The notes below the pieces were generated by a model. It saw only the letters and a list, made by a program, of their open reading frames with translations, ran no database searches and was not told the origin of the DNA. From the NCBI GenBank assembly GCA_020427395.1, contig JAGQON010000003.1:1-64000 (forward strand): a stretch of 64,000 nt of DNA. The letters are read 5' to 3'. Each line of letters opens with the position of its first letter. Positions within the stretch are counted from its first letter, which is position 1. Origin of the DNA: Phycisphaerales bacterium. Its GTDB lineage: Bacteria > Planctomycetota > Phycisphaerae > Phycisphaerales > UBA1924. Positions 24,453 through 31,729 of this stretch are shown piece after piece. A program made the translations under genes and the position numbers.

Positions 24453-25646
24453 ATGAGTGAACAGCACGCACACCACGACTTCGACACCTCGCCGCACCCG
24501 GCGCTGCTGGGGATCAGCCGCATCGAGATGGGCGGCTACGACTCGGGCGCACCGGGCATGGTCACCCGGCGCATGTGCGAGTACCGGGCAGAGAAGGTCC
24601 ACTGGCTTGAGCCCGGACGCATCGCGATGGGCAAGCTCAACATGATCGCCGGCGATCCGGGGCTGGGCAAGTCGTTCATGACCCTCGAGCTCGCGGCCCG
24701 CGCCTCACGCGGCGAGATCGGCTCGGCGTGCGGGCAGGTCGTCATCATGAGCGCCGAGGACGACCCCAACGACACGCTCCAGCCGCGCCTTCGCAACATG
24801 TGCGCCAACCTCAACAACATCCACTTCATCGAGGGCATCCGTCGTGGCAACGGCGAGTTCATCGACCAGCCGATGCTCGACCAGGACATCGAACGCCTGC
24901 AGGAGCTCATCGAGGACCACCACCCGGTATCGCTGATCATCATCGACCCCATCAGCGCCTACATGGGCAAGGCCGACAGCAACAACAACGCCGAGGTCCG
25001 CACCGTGCTGGCCAACCTCGCGGCGCTGGCCCAGCGCACGGGGGCGGCCGTCGTGTGCGTGTCGCACCTCAACAAGGACAACGGCAGCGGGAAGAAGGCC
25101 GTGTACCGCACGATGGGCTCGCTGGCGTTCACGGCCGCCGCCCGCACGGTGCAGCTGGTGACCAAGTACCAGACCACCGACGGCCACGACGATCCGAACG
25201 CCAGAGAGAAGCGCATCGTGTCGATGGTGAAGAACAACCTGGGCAAGATCCTGCCCGCGCGCGTCTACATCCTCCGCGACCCGGGCATCTGCACCTGGCT
25301 CGACGAGGAGGTTGATCTGGACGCGGACATCTTCGTGAACGGGAAGGTGACCTTCGATGCGCCGGAACAGAAGATCGATCACGCCGTTGCGTTGCTCCAG
25401 GACGAGTTGCGCATGGGCGAGCGCCCCGCGGGCGAGTTGCTGCAGATCGCCAAGGACCATGGGATCTCCAAGACGCAGATGACCGAGGCACGCCAGCTGT
25501 TGTGTGTCACTTCACGCAAGACCAAGGCGGGATGGGTGTGGTCGATGCCCGAGCACGAGAACGACTTCGAGGACCCGGAGGGTGAGAACCCGCCGCCTGG
25601 CTTTCGCGAGATCCTCTACGGCAACCAGCACCTCCCCTACGGATGA
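24453..25646 (+). CDS. RepA-like RecA-fold ATPase (AAA_25 family)
   Basis: The 397-residue protein has a Walker A GDPGLGKS about 70 residues in. It has a Walker B-like LIIIDPISAYMG near residue 170 and a VVCVSHLNKD strand with a conserved His, as in the RSF1010 RepA/DnaB-type hexameric helicase family. The C-terminal 90 residues look like a winged-helix segment (AGELLQIAKDHGISKTQM). Homologues are common on plasmids, prophages and integrated elements, where they act in replication. No primase, integrase or origin is seen nearby. The start has GGGAG 8 bases upstream. Confidence 0.83.
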   Translation: MSEQHAHHDFDTSPHPALLGISRIEMGGYDSGAPGMVTRRMCEYRAEKVHWLEPGRIAMGKLNMIAGDPGLGKSFMTLELAARASRGEIGSACGQVVIMSAEDDPNDTLQPRLRNMCANLNNIHFIEGIRRGNGEFIDQPMLDQDIERLQELIEDHHPVSLIIIDPISAYMGKADSNNNAEVRTVLANLAALAQRTGAAVVCVSHLNKDNGSGKKAVYRTMGSLAFTAAARTVQLVTKYQTTDGHDDPNAREKRIVSMVKNNLGKILPARVYILRDPGICTWLDEEVDLDADIFVNGKVTFDAPEQKIDHAVALLQDELRMGERPAGELLQIAKDHGISKTQMTEARQLLCVTSRKTKAGWVWSMPEHENDFEDPEGENPPPGFREILYGNQHLPYG

Positions 25647-25705
25647 TCCCCAACGGGGGTGCGGGGGCGGCAGCCTCTGCATCTGCGAGCAGTGAGTTCA
25701 TTGAT

Positions 25706-25746
25706 GCAAGGGTCGGTGCCCAGTCTGACAGGGGACCGATCCTTGC
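25706..25746. repeat. 41-bp palindromic repeat, left flank of toxin-antitoxin pair
   Basis: GCAAGGGTCGGT on the left is mirrored by ACCGATCCTTGC on the right. The copy after the toxin gene (26556-26596) has the same length, the same orientation and 35 of 41 identical bases. The remainder of 25647-25920 holds no gene I can support. Confidence 0.85.
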
Positions 25747-25867
25747 TTTGCTTCGGAGCACGATAGATGTACGGATTTTGATTGGATATCAACGCCAGAT
25801 TTCGGCATCTATCGCCTCAATTCACCGATGTCTGCTCGAATTCTCTGGTCCAAGAGGCGATGATCTC

Positions 25868-25908
25868 GTATAAACTGAGTAAGTACGCCGTATGCACATT
25901 GTTTACAC
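25868..25908. promoter_or_regulatory. Possible operator/promoter of the AbrB-type/Doc pair
   Basis: GTATAAAC (25868-25875) is an imperfect inverted repeat of GTTTACAC (25901-25908), 33 bases centre to centre. TATAAA in the first half could serve as a -10 box, though no good -35 is visible. AbrB/MazE-type antitoxins commonly autoregulate through such repeats. Confidence 0.3.
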
Positions 25909-25920
25909 GGGAAGGCCGCC

Positions 25921-26151
25921 ATGATCAAGAAACTCACCAAAGCCGGTAATAGCAGGGCACTGATCATTGATCGAACGCTGATCGAACTCATGGGGATCGA
26001 TGAGGAGAATGCCCGCGTGAAGATCGAGATGCATGGCACGCAGATGACCGTCACCCCGATCAAGGATGCGGACATTCAGGATCAAGTGACGAACCTGCTG
26101 GATCGAACGAACAAGCGCTTCGGCACCGCCCTGAAGAAGATGGCCGAGTAA
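25921..26151 (+). CDS. AbrB/MazE-family antitoxin
   Basis: The 76-residue protein begins MIKKLTKAGNSRALIIDRTL, the swapped-hairpin AbrB/SpoVT DNA-binding pattern, followed by a strand ending MTVTPI. The C-terminal third (TNLLDRTNKRFGTALKKMAE) is probably the toxin-binding region. It lies 3 bases before the Doc-like toxin gene, the standard antitoxin-first order. AbrB-type antitoxins usually repress their own operon and neutralise the toxin. A purine-rich GGGAAGG precedes the ATG. Confidence 0.82.
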   Translation: MIKKLTKAGNSRALIIDRTLIELMGIDEENARVKIEMHGTQMTVTPIKDADIQDQVTNLLDRTNKRFGTALKKMAE

Positions 26152-26154
26152 ACC

Positions 26155-26556
26155 GTGTCTGGAATCTTCTTCCTCGATGAAGCGATCGTCCTGATGATTC
26201 ATCAGGATCAGATCGAACGGTACGGAGGCAGCCCGGATCTCCGAGATTCAGGGCTGCTTTCTTCTGCGCTGGGTGTCCCGCGATCGAGCTTCGACGGCGA
26301 GCACCTGCACGTCGATCTCTTCGACATGGGCGCGGCCTACATGTACCACATCATCCAGAACCATCCGTTCGTGGACGGCAATAAACGGACTGGCACCGTG
26401 TCGGCGATCATCTTCCTCAATCTCAACGGCGCCGACATCGATGTATCGAATGATCTGCTCGAACAGATGGCCTTCGGTGTCGCGTCCGGCGAGATGAGCA
26501 AAGACCGGCTCACAGAGATCTTCCAACAACACGCAACACGCCTGGAACTCGAATAG
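26155..26556 (+). CDS. doc: Death-on-curing (Doc) family toxin, Fic fold
   Basis: Doc toxins inactivate translation by phosphorylating elongation factor Tu through a Fic-type active site. The 133-residue product has the Fic motif HPFVDGNKR (H70, D74, N76, K77, R78) and the usual Doc N-terminus with IHQDQIERYGGSPDLRDSGLL. All key residues are intact, so it is likely active. It starts with a GTG 3 bases after the antitoxin stop. The right-hand 41-bp palindrome begins at the final base of its stop codon. Confidence 0.92.
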   Translation: MSGIFFLDEAIVLMIHQDQIERYGGSPDLRDSGLLSSALGVPRSSFDGEHLHVDLFDMGAAYMYHIIQNHPFVDGNKRTGTVSAIIFLNLNGADIDVSNDLLEQMAFGVASGEMSKDRLTEIFQQHATRLELE

Positions 26557-26596
26557 CAAGAGTCGGTCCCTTGTGTGACAGGGGACCGACCCTTGC
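26556..26596. repeat. 41-bp palindromic repeat, right flank of toxin-antitoxin pair
   Basis: GCAAGAGTCGGT is mirrored by ACCGACCCTTGC. It is a direct copy of the left flank (35 of 41 identical) and starts on the last base of the toxin stop codon. The two copies bound an 891-bp segment. Confidence 0.85.
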
Positions 26597-26632
26597 ATTG
26601 TCCATCACTATTGCGCACCAGTGCAGGGGAAG

Positions 26633-26717
26633 TTTCCCCCGCACCCCCTCTCAAAGTCCCCATCTGTCACGCGAAGACGCGTGCCTCCTCCCCCGCAGGC
26701 ACGGGGGAGGCGAAGGG
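26633..26717. repeat. Half copy of the large inverted-repeat element
   Basis: The segment contains CACGCGAAGACGCGTG and flanking CCCCATCTGT and CCTCCCCC blocks. These match the reverse complement of the left arm of the 21.9-kb element. The other arm is absent, so this is a single arm in opposite orientation, just after the yebC stop. Confidence 0.7.
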
Positions 26718-26723
26718 TGTATC

Positions 26724-27488
26724 TCACCCCAGCTTCGCCAGCTCGTCCTCATCGAACTCCGCGTTGCTGTAGACCTTCTGGATGTCGTCGTTGTCTTCCA
26801 GCGTGTCGATCAGGTTCATGACCTTGCGGACATCATCGCCAGTGACCTCCACCGTGTTCTCCGGCAGGCGGGTGATCTCGGCCTCCATGATCTCGATGCC
26901 GCTGCCCTCGATCGCGTCCTTGACGCTCTGGAACTCGGTCGGATCGGTCACGATCGTCCACACGCCCTTGTCGCTGCCGTCCGCCTCGGGGGCCTGGACA
27001 TCATCAGCACCCGCCTCCAGGGCCGCGTCCATCACACGCTCCTCGTCGTACTTGTTGGCGTCGATGAAGATCTGGCCCTTGGTGGAGAACATGAAGGCCA
27101 CGGTGCCGGCGGTGCCCAGCGATCCGCCGCCCTTCTTGAAGATGCTGCGGACCTCGCCGACGGTGCGGGTGTTGTTGTCGGTCAGGGCGTCGATGATCAG
27201 CGCCGTCCCGCCCGGGCCGTAGCCCTCATAGACGATGTTCTGGAACTCGGCCCCGCCCGCCTCGCCCGAGCCCTTCTCGATGGCCCGCTTGATGGTGTCC
27301 TTGGGCATGTTGGCGTACTTGGCCTCGTCGATCGCGTACCGCAGGGCCAGGTTGGTCTCCGGATCGCCCCCGCCGGCCCGGGCCGCCACCATGATCGCCT
27401 TGGAGCACTTGGACCAGACCTTGCCCTTCTTCTTGTCCTGGCGCTCCTTACGGTGACGGATGTTCGCCCATTTGCTATGACCGGCCAT
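26724..27488 (-). CDS. yebC: YebC/PmpR family regulator / translation factor
   Basis: YebC-family proteins were described as DNA-binding regulators; more recent work links members to relief of ribosome stalling. The 254-residue product starts with the invariant MAGHSKWANIRHRKERQD. It continues with the family's GNPETNLALR-like stretch (GGGDPETNLALR), DTIKRAIEKGSG and the acidic C-terminal domain ending in QKVYSNAEFDED. The start is firm: AGGAG lies 5 bases upstream of the ATG. It is divergent from pdhA. Confidence 0.95.
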   Translation of the reverse strand: MAGHSKWANIRHRKERQDKKKGKVWSKCSKAIMVAARAGGGDPETNLALRYAIDEAKYANMPKDTIKRAIEKGSGEAGGAEFQNIVYEGYGPGGTALIIDALTDNNTRTVGEVRSIFKKGGGSLGTAGTVAFMFSTKGQIFIDANKYDEERVMDAALEAGADDVQAPEADGSDKGVWTIVTDPTEFQSVKDAIEGSGIEIMEAEITRLPENTVEVTGDDVRKVMNLIDTLEDNDDIQKVYSNAEFDEDELAKLG

Positions 27489-27795
27489 GTACGCTCCTGC
27501 GATGCTCGTGCGGGGTTCGGGCCACAAAAGACCCGGGACGGCATTGTTGGCGGGCTCCCCGAACTTGTCACCCAAAGAACCCCCGCCATCGCGGGCAATC
27601 CGCGTTTGATTGCCCCAAAGCACCACCGAATCTTGACCCCAACGCACGCATCAAAGCCCGGAGACCCCCTATACTCTCTTCACACGAAAAACGGGCCATC
27701 ACCCGCCTGGGATCGTTGTGCTTCGCCCACATCAGGGGCCTCACGCACAGCATCTCATCATCTGTGCACTGCGAACCCATCAGGAACACGCCCAA
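27489..27795. other. Divergent intergenic region between yebC and pdhA
   Basis: No gene is supported here. A TATACT box at 27670-27675 fits a pdhA promoter with a leader of about 115 bases, but no good -35 lies 16-18 bases upstream. The yebC promoter should lie near 27500-27560. Confidence 0.4.
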
Positions 27796-28950
27796 ATGAC
27801 GAGCGCCACCGTCCAAAGCGAGCAGACCATGACCACCGCGAAAGCAGATTCCCAGTCCGCCGGGCTCGCCCCGACCGCAGCCAACGCCGCAGAGCTCCCC
27901 AAAGAGACACTGCTCAAGTGGCTCTACGACATGCAGCTCATCCGTGAGTTCGAGAACCGAACCATGCAGGCCTACCAGCAGGCCAAGATCGGCGGCTTCT
28001 GCCACATCTACACCGGGCAGGAAGCGTGCGCCGTCGGCACCATCGGTTGTGTGAATCACGACGACCCCGTCATCACCGCCTACCGCGACCACGGGCACGC
28101 GCTGGCACGCGGCATGACCCCCGAGGCATGCATGGCCGAGATGTTCGGCAGGATCACCGGCTGCGCCAAGGGCAAGGGCGGATCGATGCACATGTTCGAT
28201 CGCAAGAACTGGCTCTTCGGCGGGCACGGCATCGTCTCCGCACAGACCCCCATGGGCGCGGGTTTCGCCTTCGCCACCAAGTACGAGCACGAGGTCCTCG
28301 GCAAGACCCTGCAGGGCACCGAGGCCAAGAAGAAGGTCACCCTCTGCTACATGGGCGACGGCGCACTCGATCAGGGCGCGTTCCACGAGGCCCAGAACAT
28401 CGCCGCCCTCTGGGGGCTCCCGGTCATCTACATCCTCGAGAACAACGGCTACTCGATGGGCACCGCCATCCATCGCCACACCGCCAACGCCGAGAACCTG
28501 ACCGACCGTGCCAAGGGCTACGGCATGCTCACCAAGAAGATCGACGGCCTGGACATCATGAACATCTACAACGAGTTCAAGCCCATCGTCGACCAGTGCC
28601 GCGAGGAATCACGCCCCGCCTTCATCGACCTCAAGACCTACCGCTACCAGGGCCACTCGATGTCCGACCCCCAGAAGTACCGGACCAAGGAAGAGGTCGA
28701 CCAGTACAAGGACAAGGACTCGATCGCCAAGCTGGTGAGCGACCTGATGGACAAGGGCTGGCTGAGCGAGGACAACTGGAAGGACATGCAGAAGGACATC
28801 CGCGAGATCGTCCGCGAGGCCATCGACGCCGCCGAAGCCGCGCCTGTCCCCGAGGACGACGAGTTGTTCACCGATGTCTACGCCAACCCCGAGAAGAACC
28901 TCTCCCCCACGGCCACCTACAGCCATGGGACGAAGAACCCGCTGATGTGA
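27796..28950 (+). CDS. pdhA: Pyruvate dehydrogenase E1 component, alpha subunit
   Basis: E1-alpha and E1-beta together decarboxylate pyruvate with thiamine diphosphate and pass the acetyl group to the E2 lipoyl domain. The product (384 residues from the ATG at 27796) has the YRDHGHAL and GKGGSMHMFD segments. It also has the thiamine-binding GDGALDQGAFHEAQNIAALWGLP-type motif (GDGALDQGAFHEA then N) and YRYQGHSMSDP with the regulatory-serine region. The first 35 residues are low complexity, so ATG 27826 is an alternative start. It is followed after 4 bases by a toxin-antitoxin pair and then pdhB. Confidence 0.94.
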   Translation: MTSATVQSEQTMTTAKADSQSAGLAPTAANAAELPKETLLKWLYDMQLIREFENRTMQAYQQAKIGGFCHIYTGQEACAVGTIGCVNHDDPVITAYRDHGHALARGMTPEACMAEMFGRITGCAKGKGGSMHMFDRKNWLFGGHGIVSAQTPMGAGFAFATKYEHEVLGKTLQGTEAKKKVTLCYMGDGALDQGAFHEAQNIAALWGLPVIYILENNGYSMGTAIHRHTANAENLTDRAKGYGMLTKKIDGLDIMNIYNEFKPIVDQCREESRPAFIDLKTYRYQGHSMSDPQKYRTKEEVDQYKDKDSIAKLVSDLMDKGWLSEDNWKDMQKDIREIVREAIDAAEAAPVPEDDELFTDVYANPEKNLSPTATYSHGTKNPLM

Positions 28951-28954
28951 ACCC

Positions 28955-29257
28955 ATGAGTACGCCGCTGGTCATTGATGAGCAGGCGCTCGCAGAACTCT
29001 GCCGGCGCCACCGCATCAGAGAGCTCTCGCTCTTCGGCTCGGCCGTGCGCGATGACTTCGGCCCCGACTCCGATGTCGACCTGCTGCTCGTCTTCGAGGA
29101 CAACCACCACCCGGGCATCGACGAGTATCTCGCGATGCAGGACGACTTCAAAGCGTTGTTCAATCGCGAGGTCGACCTGGTCAACCTCAAGTACCTCCGC
29201 AACCCGTTCCTCCGCAAGGAAGTCCTGAGCACGCGCAAGGTGGTCCATGCCGCATAA
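28955..29257 (+). CDS. mntA: MNT-type nucleotidyltransferase antitoxin
   Basis: The 100-residue protein is a minimal nucleotidyltransferase: the helix RRHRIRELSLFGSAVRDDFG leads into the active-site pattern G28-S29 ... D40-x-D42 (GSx10DxD). In HEPN/MNT systems MntA adds AMP to a tyrosine of the HepT toxin and inactivates it. All catalytic residues are present. It starts 4 bases after the pdhA stop and overlaps hepT by 11 bases, so it should be transcribed with the PDH genes. Confidence 0.9.
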   Translation: MSTPLVIDEQALAELCRRHRIRELSLFGSAVRDDFGPDSDVDLLLVFEDNHHPGIDEYLAMQDDFKALFNREVDLVNLKYLRNPFLRKEVLSTRKVVHAA

Positions 29258-29615
29258 ACGCGATGACATCGTGATCCTTGCGGACATGCTCGCCTTCGCG
29301 CAGGAGGTCGTAGAGTTCGTCGATGGCAAGAGCTGGGACGAGTACGAATCTGACACCCAGCTCCGACGGGCCGTTGAACGCTCGGTCGAGCTCATCGGCG
29401 AGGCCGCTCGTCGCATCTCGCGCGAGTTTGAGAATAGCCACCCCGATATTCCCTGGAACAAAATCATCGTACAACGCCATCGACTGGCACACGAGTACGA
29501 TGTGCTCGACGACGGCATCATCTGGTCGGTTGCGATCAAGTATGTGCCCGAGCTCATCACCCAGATCACTCCAATCATCGACCAACACACGAAGAAGTCA
29601 GACTCAACCCACTGA
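29247..29615 (+). CDS. hepT: HEPN-domain toxin HepT (DUF86)
   Basis: HepT is a HEPN ribonuclease that acts on RNA unless AMP-modified by MntA. The 122-residue product begins MPHKRDDIVILADML, typical of DUF86, and carries the R-x4-H-x-Y motif as RHRLAHEY (R77, H82, Y84). Y84 is the residue expected to be modified. The motif is intact, so the toxin is probably functional. Its start overlaps mntA, and pdhB begins 12 bases after its stop. Confidence 0.9.
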   Translation: MPHKRDDIVILADMLAFAQEVVEFVDGKSWDEYESDTQLRRAVERSVELIGEAARRISREFENSHPDIPWNKIIVQRHRLAHEYDVLDDGIIWSVAIKYVPELITQITPIIDQHTKKSDSTH

Positions 29616-29627
29616 CGAGAACACACC

Positions 29628-30707
29628 ATGACCACACTCCCCATGATTGAGACCGAGATCCACCCCGCCGTGGACAACCCCGCCCTCCCCGACTTCGTCA
29701 GCGAGAGCGAGCTCCCCAGCCGCGACGGCGATCGCGTCATCCAGTTCCGCGAAGCGCTGCGTGAGGCGATGAGCGAGGAGATGCGCAAGGACAAGCGGGT
29801 CTTCCTGCTCGGCGAGGAGGTCGCCCAGTACAGCGGTGCCTACAAGGTCTCACAGGGCATGCTCGAGGAGTTCGGCGAAGAGCGCATCATCGACACGCCC
29901 ATCAGCGAGAACGGCTTCGCCGGCATGGCGATCTCGGCCGCCATGATGGGGCTCCGACCCATCGTCGAGTTCATGAGCTGGTCCTTCAGCTTCGTGGCCG
30001 CCGACCCGATCCTCAACAACGCGCCCAAGATGCTCTACATGAGCGGCGGGCAGTTCGGCTGCCCCATCGTCTTCCGCGGCAACGACGGCGCCGGCGGACA
30101 GCTCGCCTCCACCCACTCCTGGTGCGTCGAGGCGCTCTACGCCAATGTCCCCGGTCTCAAGATGGCGATCCCCTCCAACCCCTACGACGCCAAGGGCCTG
30201 CTCAAGACCGCCATCAACGACCCCGACCCCGTGTTCTTCCTCGAGTCCGAGCGCATGCTCGGCGACAAGGCCCATGTCCCCGAGGAGGAGTACTACATCC
30301 CCTTCGGTCGCGCCCGCCTGGCGCGTGAGGGCGACGCCATCACCCTCGTGAGCTTCGGTCGCCCCGTCAACTTCTGCCTCGAAGCCGCCGAGAAGCTCAG
30401 CGCCGAGGGCATCGAGGTCGATGTGCTCGACATGCGCACCATCCGCCCGCTGGACATCGACTCGGTCATCGAGCGTGTCAAGGTGACCAACAAGGTCCTG
30501 GTCGTCGATCAGTCCTGGCCCTTCGCGTCCATCGCCTCCGAGGTCGTCACCCAGATCTGCGAGCGCTGCTTCGACTGGCTCGACGCACCACCCCAGCGCC
30601 TCAACACCGAGGATGTCCCCACGCCATACGCCAAGGGCCTCGAGTACAACTACCTGCCCAACCCCGACCGCATCTACGCCGCCGTCAAGGCGATGGTGAA
30701 CGCGTAA
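29628..30707 (+). CDS. pdhB: Pyruvate dehydrogenase E1 component, beta subunit
   Basis: The 359-residue protein completes the E1 heterotetramer. It has VFLLGEEVAQYSGAYKV near the thiamine site, RIIDTPISENGFAGMAI, and IVFRGNDGAGGQLASTHS. The C-terminal transketolase domain contains VDVLDMRTIRPLDID. Length and order match bacterial PdhB without a fused lipoyl domain. The first 30 residues are an unconserved extension. It is separated from pdhA only by the mntA-hepT pair and followed at 7 bases by a CorA-like transporter. Confidence 0.95.
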   Translation: MTTLPMIETEIHPAVDNPALPDFVSESELPSRDGDRVIQFREALREAMSEEMRKDKRVFLLGEEVAQYSGAYKVSQGMLEEFGEERIIDTPISENGFAGMAISAAMMGLRPIVEFMSWSFSFVAADPILNNAPKMLYMSGGQFGCPIVFRGNDGAGGQLASTHSWCVEALYANVPGLKMAIPSNPYDAKGLLKTAINDPDPVFFLESERMLGDKAHVPEEEYYIPFGRARLAREGDAITLVSFGRPVNFCLEAAEKLSAEGIEVDVLDMRTIRPLDIDSVIERVKVTNKVLVVDQSWPFASIASEVVTQICERCFDWLDAPPQRLNTEDVPTPYAKGLEYNYLPNPDRIYAAVKAMVNA

Positions 30708-30714
30708 CCATGCC

Positions 30715-31692
30715 ATGCAGCTGATCAGCGACCCGCAGCTCGCAACCAACGGCGTGCTCTTCGCGATCGACAGCGAGGGGCACGATCTCACCGACCCGTA
30801 CGCCCCGCACGAAATGGGTGGCTGGGCCTGGCGTCACCTCGCGCAGACCAACGACCAAGCACGCGACTGGGTCCTCAACAAATCCGGCATCCCCATCGGC
30901 GAGGCCAAGGCCATGATGGCCGACCACGCCCGCCCGCGGTGCGTGCAGACCGATCAGGGCCTGCTCTTCATCGGGCGCGGCGTCAACCTCGACCCCGCGA
31001 GCGTGCCCGAGGATGTCAAGTCCATCCGTGTCTGGCTCGACCAGACCGGCATCGTCACTGTCGTCAAGCGACGCATGCGCTCGGCCGAGAGCATCGCTCA
31101 GAAGTTCGGATCTCACGAAGCCCCCCAGTCGCCCGCCGATGTGCTCGTGCAGCTCTTCTCGCAGATGATCCAGTTCATCGCGCCCGTCGTGCAGGACCTG
31201 GGCGACCAGCTCGACGACATCCAGGACACCGTCATCGACGAAAACGCCCCCACCGCCCAGATCTCCGACCTCTCGCCCCTGCGACTGCGGGCCGTGAGTC
31301 TGCACCGATACCTCGCCCCGATGTACGACGCGGCCGTCACCCTCTGCAACGCCCCCCAGCTCACCAGCTCCAAGGCGCTGCGGGCCGAGTCCAACCTCAT
31401 CAAAGACCAGCTCGGGCGCATCGTCGAAGAACTCGCGGCCATCGACTCACGCGCCGCGGTGACGCGCGACGAGATCATCTCGCAGCGTTCCGACCAGCTC
31501 AACCAGCGGGTGTATGTGCTCACGGTGCTCGCGGGGGTCTGCCTGCCGCTGAGCGTGCTCACGGGCATGCTGGGCATGAATGTGGGCGGCATCCCGCTCG
31601 GCGGAGATCATGGCTTCCTGATCACGACCCTGAGCATGCTCACCCTCTCAGGTGTCACGCTCGGCGTGCTCCGTCTCATCAAATGGATCTGA
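30715..31692 (+). CDS. CorA/ZntB-family divalent cation transporter
   Basis: The 325-residue protein has a soluble N-terminal alpha/beta domain, a long helical region (about 150-260) and two C-terminal membrane spans. The signature GMN motif sits after the first span (TGMLGMNVGGIPLGGDHG). The GMNVGGIP form resembles the ZntB branch (zinc) more than classical CorA (magnesium), so substrate is uncertain. It forms a homopentameric channel in characterised members. It starts 7 bases after pdhB and is probably co-transcribed. Confidence 0.88.
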   Translation: MQLISDPQLATNGVLFAIDSEGHDLTDPYAPHEMGGWAWRHLAQTNDQARDWVLNKSGIPIGEAKAMMADHARPRCVQTDQGLLFIGRGVNLDPASVPEDVKSIRVWLDQTGIVTVVKRRMRSAESIAQKFGSHEAPQSPADVLVQLFSQMIQFIAPVVQDLGDQLDDIQDTVIDENAPTAQISDLSPLRLRAVSLHRYLAPMYDAAVTLCNAPQLTSSKALRAESNLIKDQLGRIVEELAAIDSRAAVTRDEIISQRSDQLNQRVYVLTVLAGVCLPLSVLTGMLGMNVGGIPLGGDHGFLITTLSMLTLSGVTLGVLRLIKWI

Positions 31693-31729
31693 ACTGAGCC
31701 AAGCGTACACCGATTGCACTCGGATTGGC

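Noticed and set aside
24208..24471. Longer DUF1643 start at 24471
   Set aside because: The added 88 residues run through the palindromic sites and are low complexity; the domain begins after 24207.
24453..25646. Calling the RepA-like ATPase part of an integrated plasmid or prophage
   Set aside because: No integrase, primase, structural genes, attachment-site duplication or recognisable origin is nearby; only repeats and the twin palindromes support mobility.
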